64,000 nt of DNA. Source: Agarophyton chilense. Lineage: Eukaryota; Rhodophyta; Florideophyceae; Gracilariales; Gracilariaceae. Every line of letters begins with the position of its first letter. The first letter of the stretch is position 1. A program made the position numbers and the translations under genes. Below, one piece after another: positions 29,588 through 39,040 of this stretch. The notes beneath the pieces were generated by a model. It did not search any database. It was not told the origin of the DNA and saw only the letters and a list, made by a program, of their open reading frames with translations. The DNA is taken from assembly GCA_030374765.1 (NCBI GenBank), contig JARGXX010000001.1, forward strand, positions 1,488,001 to 1,552,000, given 5' to 3'.

Positions 29588-32500
29588 CTAAAGACAGTTG
29601 TCTCTGTTTTTACTTTTGACGTTGGAAAGCTCCGCACATACGTATTCGAGTTCAACGGTTGTGTCTATCATTAAACTGACCACGCCGTCTAAGAACTTAC
29701 TCTTCATTTTGAAACCTCCCGGCACTCGTTCACCAGCGGGAGCGCAAGGGAACTTTTTTTCCTTTTCACTAGAAATACCCTGCGCTTCGTATCGAGAAGT
29801 AATTTTCTTTTCTTGGAACGTTGTTGGAACTACTGATTCTGGCCCGTCTCCACATTCATTCTCGCCACTCGAGTCCTCGCCCGACAGTTCCCTTTTTTCC
29901 TTTCCAAAATCGCATTTTCTCGGCAAATCCCTTGTGTTTCGCAATCTAATCTTCGACCGTTTTCCTTCCAGATCTGGGCGAGGATTATCATCTTGGGAGA
30001 GCATTTCATCTCCAGGTTCGACATCAGGCATAAATGATGGGACGTAAGCACGTGCGGGGCTTCTCAGCTCCACCCCTGGGCATTGTCCCAATCTTTCACA
30101 ATTGGCAATTGGTTTGTTATGGTTTCTATATTTGCCTTCGGCTTCATGCAAGATACTTTCGTCCTCGTTCCCTCCAACTGATGGAAAAACAAGGGAAGCC
30201 TTCGAGAATTTTTCTTTTGTTCCTATGGCAGCAATCTGGTCGGTGTCTCGGGTATTATCTTCTTTCAAAACTGCTGCCGAACTAGAACCAGAGTTTCCAT
30301 TATCGCCAAATGTTTCAGTCCGTTCGAAGTGTGTAAAAGCATTAACTTGGGCTTCTTTTTTACGGGCGTTCGTTTGTTTTCCGCCGTATTCATTTGCTTG
30401 TTCTACCGCCGGTGTGCTCGCAAAAAGGCTTGGATCCCGCTTACCAACAGCAATCACACACCAGGATGGCGGGGGCAGGGCAAACTCGGCGTTTTCACTC
30501 TGTTGTGCTTCTTTATCGTGCTTTCCTGAGTCGGCCTCAAACCCGACCAAAACACTTTCATTGTACTGCTCCTCGTCTATCATATGAATCGCTTTTGATG
30601 TCTGACTCTTTTTCCTCTTCTTCTTCTTACGCTTCTTAGCCTTCGGACTCAAACAGAGAGGCTCTTGAACGTGTACATTTGGTTCTGAAGCCTTGCGCTT
30701 TACTTTGTGGCCTCCTTGGAGCATGTTCTGCTCTCTTGCAAAGCGAAGAGCTGCTGATACAGATAGAGCTCCACGCCTCTTGTTCTTAGCAGTCATTCCG
30801 TGACCAGTCTTACAGCCGCTTAAGTGATTTCCAGCTGAGTCAAGCGCTTTCTCAACAGCATTTGCAGACTCCATGTCTTCAGCTCCCCCCCTTTCCTCTT
30901 CGCACGGTTGTGCGGCTCCCAACATTGTCCCTTTCAATATGTCAGAAACAGCAGTTCTCTTGAATTCGTCCAAGATTTCGTTGTCTTCCTGTGTGCGACT
31001 AGCATGCCTGGCATCTCTTATTTTTTCCGTTTCGTCAGACACATTCGTTTGCAATGCGTCCTTTTTTTGTGTGTCATTCATTTTCGCATTTCTTTGGGCA
31101 GGTTCTTGTTCAATGCCATGCTTAAGGCCAACCTTTTTTTCTGAAACATCTTCCATGTTGTCTTGGGGTATAGCGGGTGCTTTGTCCTGTTCATCGAGGG
31201 TAATTCTATCCGTCTCTGGAAGGTTCAAATCGAGTGCCTTCCCTAGATCAAGAATTTCCTCAAGGAACCTCGATTTGATTTCCGTCCCTCGCGGATTTTC
31301 GACTTCCTCTGCGTCTCTGCCTTGTCTCTGATTTTCTGTCCCTCCAATGGGGCGTCCCTCATTGAATTTAGAGCTCTGAACAGATGAACGAGCTGATCGG
31401 ATCACAGCTTTTTCAGAGAACGTATAATCACTATCTACCCTTCTCCGCTTCGCCTTTCCTTGTTTAGGCTCCCTTGCGGCTTGGAGTCCACAATGTATGA
31501 CCATGGCCGAGTCGAAAGCGCAGGCCTCCTGATCACGACCAGTATTTGGAGCTGGTATTACGTCGTTAGCGATTAGTACTTTCTTCTGAACTGGTTTAGA
31601 AAAAATTCCTTCAGACCTAGCACTCTCACCAGGTTCCTCTACCAAATACTCCTTTTCATTCAATAACGGATTCAACTCCTTGACAGCTCTCATTTCTGAA
31701 CTTCGTGGATATTCAATGGCTTCAACAGGTGCGAGTTGAGAATTCGCACAAAACTCCGAAATTGGCATAGTCTGGTGCCCTTCTCCACCCTCGGCACGTG
31801 TTTGCTGATATAACATGTCATCCTTTGGTTTGCTGGCCGTTTTATCGGTATTGGACTCCTCTGAAATAGTATTGGCCACCGCAGTTGGAGAAGAGTTACC
31901 CATATTCTCACTATCAAGAACCTTCAATATGTCGTCGATTTCAGCACCTAGATCTTGAGAAAGATTCTGCTTTTCGTTGACAACAGGATTTAGTTCTTTT
32001 GCATGTTGAATTTCCGACAGGGCTATAGATAAGGAAAATGTCGACGGCAGGTGCTCAGTACTAGCGTTTGAGAAGCCGACTTTTGGAAGCAAGCCATTGG
32101 AATTATTCGGATTTTCCCTCTCATGTATGCTCTCCGTGCCCCTACCACCTTGAGCCAAAGCAATACTGCCATCCGGAAGAAGGATGTGAGATGCTGGAGC
32201 TACGGCCTGCGTGTTATTTTTTCGGCATGGGTTTTCTTTTGTGAAAAGCTTTTGTCCATTTGATGGATTCATGACCGTTTCCAAAATATCGTTCACGACT
32301 GCGAGTCCAGGGGATTTCGCTGTACTGGCGTCATCAGTGGAGAAGGGCGTAGAAGTCCTTGACACAGCTTGTCGGAGGCGGACTTTCGAAGAAGCCATAC
32401 CACGACGATTAGGTTGATTTAATCCTACACGGCTGTTTTCATTTTCGATAGGGCTGTTTTCGGGGCGACGAGCTTCGGTGCTTTGTTGACGTAAGGTATG

Positions 32501-33505
32501 TGGCCTGGATAGTGCTCTATCCGTTCGAGCCCCTGAACTAGTTCGCGTGTTTTTCTTAACCACAATCTCAATGATATCCGGTGAACTTGACTTTTCTGTT
32601 CTTTTTTCGGCACGATCATCCCAAGAATTATCTCGTATATTGTTTGTTTTTCTCGAATTGGCCTGAACCTGCGACATTCTTTCTCGAGAATTTGCAGCAG
32701 AGCTTCTCTCAGCAGGCTCACGACTAGCATCATTTCGGTGCGGACGCTTTGCAAAGATAGCAGGCCCATAAGGGAGTGGTATTTTCATTTCACTTCGACA
32801 AATGTCCATTGTATCGGCCTGTGATTGCCGTCGGGGCTCTCTAGGCTTCAAAGTTATGATGGTTGCTTGTTGCTCAGAGCCAATACATGGTGAACTTGTT
32901 GAATTCGGTATAATCTCCAAAGCCTTGGCCTCCCGGGCTTCCTGACGCCTTTTCTTCTCTCTTCGCCTGTTTCTGACGTTTCTTCGCCGCCTGCCTTCCG
33001 CTGAACGCTTGCGACGAGATATTGAAAGAGCTTGGTTTGGTGATGGTGTGTGGTTTGTCGTGGTGCTAGCTGGTCGTGGACTGATGTTAGAAGGTTCTTT
33101 AGATGTTTCCGCCGCGGATGACAGTTGTTGTGATGGTGTCAAAGGAGGACGCATTGGGCTTGCGTTGAAAATACGGGTAAATGAAGAGGTAGGATTTGTT
33201 TCGTGGCTACCCGATGGAGGTGCTTGACCAGAAGGGTAAACCTGAATATGGTCACCATCTCTTAGGATGTCAATTGTTTCGTCAGGAAGAATCACACTTC
33301 CCTCAAGATAAAAATCGTATTCAACATCTTTGGGAAGCGAGAGTCGGGTCCGTAGGTAGCACACGAGCTGAGCTACGGTGTTCGCAAAGGACGGGATGAC
33401 GAGCCATGTTTTTGGTAGAAGCTGAGTTTTCACCCGCACACGCCTCGGGGGTTGGGGGAAACCACCATCACGAACTAGGTCGGCAGAGCTAAGGCGCGGC
33501 GGCAT
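29588..33505 (-). CDS. large disordered protein with coilin-like N-terminal domain
   Basis: 1305-residue single-exon protein. Residues about 18-95 resemble the ubiquitin-like N-terminal domain of coilin, the scaffold of nuclear Cajal bodies: RRVRVKTQLLPKTWLVIPS, then AQLVCYLRTRLSLP, then YDFYLEGSVILPDETIDILRDGDHIQVY. The LEG-x-LP-x-x-x-x-x-I-x-RD-x-D pattern is the recognisable part. A very basic run follows at about 165-195 (SRRKRSAEGRRRRNVRNRR), as in coilin, then about 1000 residues of low-complexity acidic and Ser/Asn/Glu-rich sequence with a second Lys-rich patch (KAKKRKKKKRKKS) near residue 970. I cannot find the Tudor-like C-terminal domain of coilin. Start ATG is the complement of 33503-33505. 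It is tail-to-tail with beta'-COP, 228 bases apart. It could also be another ubiquitin-fold nuclear protein. Confidence 0.5.
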   Translation of the reverse strand: MPPRLSSADLVRDGGFPQPPRRVRVKTQLLPKTWLVIPSFANTVAQLVCYLRTRLSLPKDVEYDFYLEGSVILPDETIDILRDGDHIQVYPSGQAPPSGSHETNPTSSFTRIFNASPMRPPLTPSQQLSSAAETSKEPSNISPRPASTTTNHTPSPNQALSISRRKRSAEGRRRRNVRNRRREKKRRQEAREAKALEIIPNSTSSPCIGSEQQATIITLKPREPRRQSQADTMDICRSEMKIPLPYGPAIFAKRPHRNDASREPAERSSAANSRERMSQVQANSRKTNNIRDNSWDDRAEKRTEKSSSPDIIEIVVKKNTRTSSGARTDRALSRPHTLRQQSTEARRPENSPIENENSRVGLNQPNRRGMASSKVRLRQAVSRTSTPFSTDDASTAKSPGLAVVNDILETVMNPSNGQKLFTKENPCRKNNTQAVAPASHILLPDGSIALAQGGRGTESIHERENPNNSNGLLPKVGFSNASTEHLPSTFSLSIALSEIQHAKELNPVVNEKQNLSQDLGAEIDDILKVLDSENMGNSSPTAVANTISEESNTDKTASKPKDDMLYQQTRAEGGEGHQTMPISEFCANSQLAPVEAIEYPRSSEMRAVKELNPLLNEKEYLVEEPGESARSEGIFSKPVQKKVLIANDVIPAPNTGRDQEACAFDSAMVIHCGLQAAREPKQGKAKRRRVDSDYTFSEKAVIRSARSSVQSSKFNEGRPIGGTENQRQGRDAEEVENPRGTEIKSRFLEEILDLGKALDLNLPETDRITLDEQDKAPAIPQDNMEDVSEKKVGLKHGIEQEPAQRNAKMNDTQKKDALQTNVSDETEKIRDARHASRTQEDNEILDEFKRTAVSDILKGTMLGAAQPCEEERGGAEDMESANAVEKALDSAGNHLSGCKTGHGMTAKNKRRGALSVSAALRFAREQNMLQGGHKVKRKASEPNVHVQEPLCLSPKAKKRKKKKRKKSQTSKAIHMIDEEQYNESVLVGFEADSGKHDKEAQQSENAEFALPPPSWCVIAVGKRDPSLFASTPAVEQANEYGGKQTNARKKEAQVNAFTHFERTETFGDNGNSGSSSAAVLKEDNTRDTDQIAAIGTKEKFSKASLVFPSVGGNEDESILHEAEGKYRNHNKPIANCERLGQCPGVELRSPARAYVPSFMPDVEPGDEMLSQDDNPRPDLEGKRSKIRLRNTRDLPRKCDFGKEKRELSGEDSSGENECGDGPESVVPTTFQEKKITSRYEAQGISSEKEKKFPCAPAGERVPGGFKMKSKFLDGVVSLMIDTTVELEYVCAELSNVKSKNRDNCL

Positions 33506-33691
33506 CCTTCGTTGATCATATCTTCCCGTGGGGTTGTTCCGTCAATGCGTATTGTCAAACAAAACGCTGGCGGATTGGCGAGTATTCTTCTAGAGTGTCT
33601 GTTGGACCATTGGCCACATAAAGTCAACACGACAAAAATTTCGTCTAAATACTGTTTCAAAAACATATCTTTCATTTCCTCTCATTGACTA

Positions 33692-33715
33692 CAGTGGTGT
33701 GCAGAAGTATAAGAA
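33692..33715 (+). repeat. left Tc1 terminal inverted repeat
   Basis: Begins CAGTGGTGTGCAGAAGTATA and matches the complement of 57785-57808 with three mismatches; preceded by TA. Confidence 0.85.
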
Positions 33716-33957
33716 CACCCCGCAAACCTGGTATGTGGGGCGAACGAAGTAGAGAGATAACCCCTGAACACGGTAAAATGTCGGCAACAAGGTTAAAATG
33801 AGTTTCATGAACTCTTTTTTAATAAAACAGGCACCTAACGAACGGCAGCTACAGAATAACATGAAATGCCCGCGTCAAAAGTAAAAGCACGATTTTTTAT
33901 TTATTGCACAACACAACAGCAAAAGAGTTTTAATACTTTGTTTTCTTCCCATTGGCT

Positions 33958-34919
33958 CTAATTGCAGCCATGCAACGACATGCTTCTGGAAAGCATAGTG
34001 AGCACGTTTGCGTCTATTTTCGACCACTCATCACGTATTGCCTGTTTTAGCTCTTCTTTTGAACCAAACTGGCGATTATCAGCATACACTTTGTAAGCCA
34101 AAATACTCCAAAGGTTCTCGATAGGGTTACGATTCGGTAAGTGTGCAGGCCATTCCAAGAGCTCAATATTTTCTTCATTAAACCAAGCCTTAGAGTACCT
34201 AGATTCATGAATGAGGGAATTTTCTTTCTAGAATCTTAGCTCCTTTCCATGGTATTCGTCCGCCCAAGGTAAAAATTTGGACTTCAGCATCTCTACATAT
34301 CGCTCCGAATTGATATTTCCATCAATGAAAATCAAAAGTCCTTTTCAATAAATAGAAAAACATGCCCAAACCATTACTTAAAACCCCCCATTCTTCCTCT
34401 TAGAAAAAACTTGTTCATGATGACGTAAATTATGCTAATAATAAGTCCATCTATGTGAGCCATCACTGTAAAATTTTTTATCTTCGAACCACACAACCAT
34501 ATTCCATTCTTGAGGATAAAATCGATTGTATCGCATGGCCCATTCGAGACGCTCAATTCGATGCTTTTCGATTATCAGGGGTGCCCATTTTTCTTCTTGT
34601 ACTCGAAGGTGTTCAAACGATGGGTAGCTTTTGTCACAGTAGAAACAGAGACGACGAGATTGAGATCCTTTTTTAAGAATTGAGCAGAGCAGGATTGCTT
34701 AGAAATCAGCCGCTTTATGTGACGGGTATCATGAGGTGTGAGTTTTTGCCTTTCACTTCTTTCCTTCGTAACACCTACGCTTTGTCGCTTCAGGCATTGG
34801 TGTACATCTGTTTTGGAGCGATTTATCTGATTTTCTATGCCTTGCAAGCACAGATTGGCTCCATGAAGTGCAATTATTTGGGCGAACTCTGTTCTGGTAA
34901 GTTGTTCACCATTCGACAT
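33958..34919 (-). pseudogene. decayed Tc1-like transposase (left, minus strand)
   Basis: The N-terminal frame (34919-34575, from ATG) gives a helix-turn-helix region: TRTEFAQIIALHGANL, then NRSKTDVHQCLKR. The DDE domain continues in another frame with several stops: RLEWAMRYNRF, then WFEDKKFYSDG, which carries the first catalytic Asp. The C-terminal frame (34158-33958) has LEWPAH and NPIENLW, with the third catalytic Glu kept. The second acidic motif reads KENSLIH instead of the usual QDN-x-x-H, so the central Asp appears replaced. At least one frameshift (near 34575) and several stops make it non-functional. DNA cut-and-paste of the element was its original job. Confidence 0.75.
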
Positions 34920-35133
34920 AGTTTGAACGGTTTAAAGAACATTGAAAAGAACTAAAACTACGAAGGGGAATGATTTTTAGTACAAACAGTGCCTTTCAAA
35001 AATAAATCCCTATACTAAAACCGCGCCAAAAAGGCTTTTCACGTACTGCAAAGCATATTTCACAACAAATAAAAACCACTAAGTCAACAAAACTGTTTCA
35101 AATTATATCCTTTATACAATCATTAGCTCCATT

Positions 35134-35154
35134 ATGGCTCGTGGTGCACCTCTG
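35134..35154 (+). pseudogene. first seven codons of the right Tc1 transposase
   Basis: ATG at 35134 encodes MARGAPL, then the LTR of element 1 begins. The frame resumes at 56420 with TRSEQLEIMLL after the CTCTG duplication, so element 1 sits between codons 7 and 8. Confidence 0.8.
35150..35154 (+). repeat. target-site duplication CTCTG (left) of element 1
   Basis: CTCTG directly precedes TGTCGTATAG of the 5' LTR; the same five bases follow the 3' LTR at 56415-56419. Confidence 0.9.
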
Positions 35155-35789
35155 TGTCGTATAGTGGCGGAAGGGCTGACCTCTGAGGTTGTCAGTATAC
35201 TACACTGACCTTGTAGGTGATGGATGCGAGGGACCATCGGCCATGAAGCTCCGGGCGAGCTACCATCTAGGTTGTTGTCAGTCACGTGTAGTGTTGACAT
35301 GTTCCTTTTGGTTGAGTAATTGTTAGTTATAGTAATTGTAATTCTATTTATTTTAGTACAATAGTGGAGTGGCCACCTGGCACTGTAGCCAGTGCTGGCC
35401 AGGTCTCTGACACTAGGTCAGAGACCGTGCCTTGCTGGCTCCTCCCGGGTGATCTGGAGAGTGCAGTCCACTGCATTTAGGGAACTGCACCTCCCCCATC
35501 CTAATCTGATAAAGACAGGCATCATTTGGTTCACGACTATACCTTTTGGTTCATCGTTTCTCAACTACCACACAGGCTTTCCCGAACGTCGACGCCTACC
35601 ATCGTTCACCTACACGGTATAGGTTAGTTGCCCCGCCGTTTGCCCCTGCCGGTTTTCACAGTGCCCTGTTACCATCGAGGTTTATTACGTCTACCTTCTA
35701 AGGTTGAGCCTCAACACGCTCCCTACGGTTGAGCGTCACCACGCTCCTGAGACAAGACAGTAGCATACCCCAGAGGTGATTGTACGACA
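35155..35789 (+). repeat. element 1, 5' LTR (635 bases)
   Basis: Starts TGTCGTATAG and ends TGTACGACA, so ends are inverted (TGTCGTA / TACGACA). Compared with the 3' LTR it has an extra 18 bases near 35620 and a 25-base tandem duplication (copies at 35702-35726 and from 35727). Confidence 0.93.
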
Positions 35790-35792
35790 TTT

Positions 35793-35810
35793 TGGTCTCC
35801 CGACTTAGAA
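35793..35810 (+). other. primer binding site of element 1
   Basis: TGGTCTCCCGACTTAGAA, three bases after the 5' LTR. It is complementary to a tRNA 3' end with acceptor strand TCGGGAG, discriminator A and CCA. That implies C1:G72, the identity pair of eukaryotic tRNA-Tyr, so tRNA-Tyr is the likely primer. Identical 18 bases serve element 2. Confidence 0.8.
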
Positions 35811-36093
35811 AGATTTTTTTAGGTTTCGTCGTACCTTCACGGTTCATACGAGATTCCGAGAAAGATTGGACGCTGGTACACCTATTTTGTTTCAGGAAAT
35901 CCCGCAAAGCAATACAGGATACCACTATTGGTCACAAATGGAACGACCTAAAAGGAATACGCGTGGTGCAAGTTCCCCGCCCAGCCATAAAGGTCCTAAA
36001 GGAGCCCCATCGGCTCAACCGATTCTGGAAAACCCCGAGGAGCTGCTCCGACACCATTGAGATAAAATCGTAAAGGTACATGGTCCGCCGCCT

Positions 36094-38144
36094 ATGGCAA
36101 CGGAACCTCAGAGGGAATTACCAATTGAGGTTGCAGCGGAGGAGCTATGGCCTCAGCTCGAAGAGCGAGCGAGAGCGCTCGTCACCCTCGCGGTCGAGGA
36201 TGAAATAACCTTAAAGGAGAAGTCGGATACCTGGATGGATCCGCCCTCATTGGACGTCGATGCATTTACCCGTATTGTGGTTAACCGAGCAGCTCAAGAG
36301 CTGTCGGAAAGGATACCTGAAATGGTTAAACAGTATCTCTTTACAGATGCTAGGAAGCATGTTTACCGCGCTGTGCAGGACCTTTGGGTCTCCGAGGGAT
36401 TCGCAGAATCCCGACCTACACAGGTGAACGTCGCAAAGCGCATACCACAAGGGTTTCAAATGGGTCATTCCACCCATTCCAAACACTTACCTACTGATAT
36501 TGAGTACCTACAAGGTCCAAGGCAGAATCAAGAGGTCCCGGGAAAGGTAGATCCTCAAGACATCTATCTGCCACCAATAACTGGTTTCGTTCAAAAGGAT
36601 ACCCATGGAGGTGGTCCAAAGGACGATTCGTCGGACTCGTTGGATCAGCGACGAAGAAACCGAAAAGGGAAGAAGTGGAGGACGAAGAGGGGAAAGAATC
36701 GAGAGGATGATTCAGACCCCAACTCGTCAGACTCCAGTTCCGATACGAGTTCATCGCCGGATGATGACCGTAAAGGTAAGAAGAAGAAGAAACCGAACCA
36801 ATCGACGAAGAAGTCGTCGAAAAAGACCCGAAAGGGTAAAAAGCGATAGAATGAGTCGCCCGACTCTGAGTCGGACACCGAAATAGACCTGGTGGTGCAC
36901 CAACCCTTGAACTATATGTTCATCAAAGCGGTTGATTACAAGACTTATCGGTTGATCAACAAGTCTTCTGAATACACCCAAGAGGTCGCTCAGAATATTA
37001 CTAAGCACCACAGGAAGCTCAGCTTCCAAATGGGTGACAAAACCTTCACAGGTACGGATCCTATTGCGGTGATTGAGTTTCTACAGAAGTTCAAGCTTTC
37101 ATGTGACCAAAATGGTTTTTCCGAGGGCGCTGCGATGTGGCTATTTCAGTTTTACCTTAAAGGACAAGCATAGAACTTGCTGCAGGGTAGGCTCCGCGGA
37201 AATACCTTAGCGATGGATGAGGATGGCACAGAGATGTTGGAGTCATACCCAGAGGTGGTCAATTTCCTTTTGGAAACATACGCCACCGATGAAGTTATCC
37301 AAGAGGCTTATTCGGAAGTCCTCGCCTACCATCAAAGGTCTGGGCAAACCGAATCCTATTTTTCGCTCGCGCTGTGGAATCTGAAAACCCGCGGTGGTAA
37401 TGTGTTCAGTACCTCTCGGTTAAAGTCGCTATTTTCCGACAATGTCGACAAAGCGATCCGTTCCCAGGTACGCAATTACCTGGCCACTAACGGAAAGGTA
37501 GACTACAAATGGCTGGCTCGATACTCCCAGGCCCTTTGAGATACCCTTCGGCTGGGAAAGAAACCAGCCGTGCCTCTAACCTCGAAGGATGAACCGAAAA
37601 GGTCGGTCTTAGAAATTGAAGACACAACAACCTCAGAAAGTACCTCGCACATCGAAGTACAGGAACCGCTATCTACTTGGTAGCGACCCAGGGGCGGTTC
37701 TCGAAACCCTCGACGGTAGGAACTTGGTCGTCAACGCGTACACCGCACTCGGTACAATCGCCGCCAAGTGCGATGAGCTCGCAGAGGATGCAGGGAGCGA
37801 GCTCCCATAACTCGCCACCCACATCCTACACCACTGCTCCTACCAACCAGGTTTCGAAGCCCCCCTCAATGGTAACGCGAGACCCCCAAACTGGAGGCCT
37901 CGTTTGCTAGTTCTGTCTCGCGACAGACCATTTGGCAAACAATTGCGCTAACTTAACTCCAGGGATGAGAGACCAGTTGATTCAGGCTCGCATGCAGAAT
38001 CAACAACGCCTCTATGGGTCTTCAACGCAAGCACCAAATAGGTTCCAACCGCGTACACCGGTACAGGTCAATACCATCGCGGAAACACCAAACTTGGACT
38101 CAACCCCTCCCGTACAGGAGGAAAACACCGAATGGTTGGCGTAA
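36094..38144 (+). pseudogene. element 1 gag
   Basis: Capsid/nucleocapsid polyprotein remnant. The frame starts at ATG 36094 and is broken by TAG 36847-36849, TAG 37171-37173 and TGA 37537-37539. It then shifts by one base to the frame ending at TAA 38142-38144, with a further TAG at 37908-37910. A Lys/Ser/Asp-rich middle (36600-36849) precedes the capsid-like part (YRLINKSSEYTQEVAQNI, IAVIEFLQKFKLSC). The nucleocapsid CCHC knuckle is C-x-F-C-LATD-H-LANN-C at about 37905-37945, and its second position is the TAG. Same order as the intact gag of element 2. Confidence 0.8.
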
Positions 38145-39040
38145 TGGCCGAACCCAACCTGAAAGTGGAAGGCCATTCGATACCCAGAACGTTGAAGGTG
38201 GAAGAGAACACGTCACAACCAGTTCCGGTTTTTCATATGAAGTACAATAACTATAAAGTACGTGCTCCAATGTGTTTCTCCGATCGCCTTGCGGTTCCGG
38301 TCACCTGCGTGTTGGATACGGGGGCCGGCCCAAACGTCCTGAACTCCCGCGTCATACCTGAGGCGGTACTTCGGAACTTGAGCCCACCTCCCGACAACAA
38401 CCCGCTGGTGGATGCAAATGAGCGTCCACTAAACCTTCGAGGTAGGCTCACCACTGTGGTGCAGCTCGGACACCTCAAGGTAAGACAGCAATTCTTTGTT
38501 GTCGACCGTTTACCCACAGACGGCCTACTTGGTACGAACTTCAGTGACAGACATGTCAAAGCATTCCTTCCTGGTTCCCGTACCGTCGCCCTATGTCACG
38601 GGGGACAAATTGCAATTTTAGGTAATACGGAAACCAAACGGGGATGGTTCGTCAAACCGAAGAAGACGATATCTACCGAAACGGTCTCCAACAAAGTGCG
38701 CATTACCAAACAGGTTGTTGTCCCGCCAATGCACCAAATATTGGTACCGGTGTCGTGTGCGACCCCCGGGCTGGTCATACTACAAAACCATCCGAGGTTC
38801 GCACATAGACACCTCATCTTGATGGCCAACGGGATTGTCGACAATATCCCAAATCAACCCTTGGTGTGTCTCAGCAACTTCAGCAGTCATGATGTGAAGT
38901 TGCCGAAAAATACCAATGTTGGCATCGCACTACCGGCACCACAAGGGGTCTTCACCGTAGCTCACACTGATCTCGGCGAGGTCGCCTTCGATAAGGAAGG
39001 GGGTGCGCAAATGCGTCCACAACCACAAAGGTATCGATAA
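38132..39040 (+). pseudogene. element 1 aspartic protease region
   Basis: The retroviral-type protease carries the active-site triad in CVLDTGAGPNVL (about 38309-38344), then flap-like and GLLGTNFSDRHV strands. The frame lies at -1 relative to the gag 3' frame, and a GGAAAAC run sits at 38120-38126 just before the gag stop. It is uninterrupted to TAA 39038. The following reverse transcriptase is again at -1, switching somewhere between 38995 and 39040. Confidence 0.8.
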
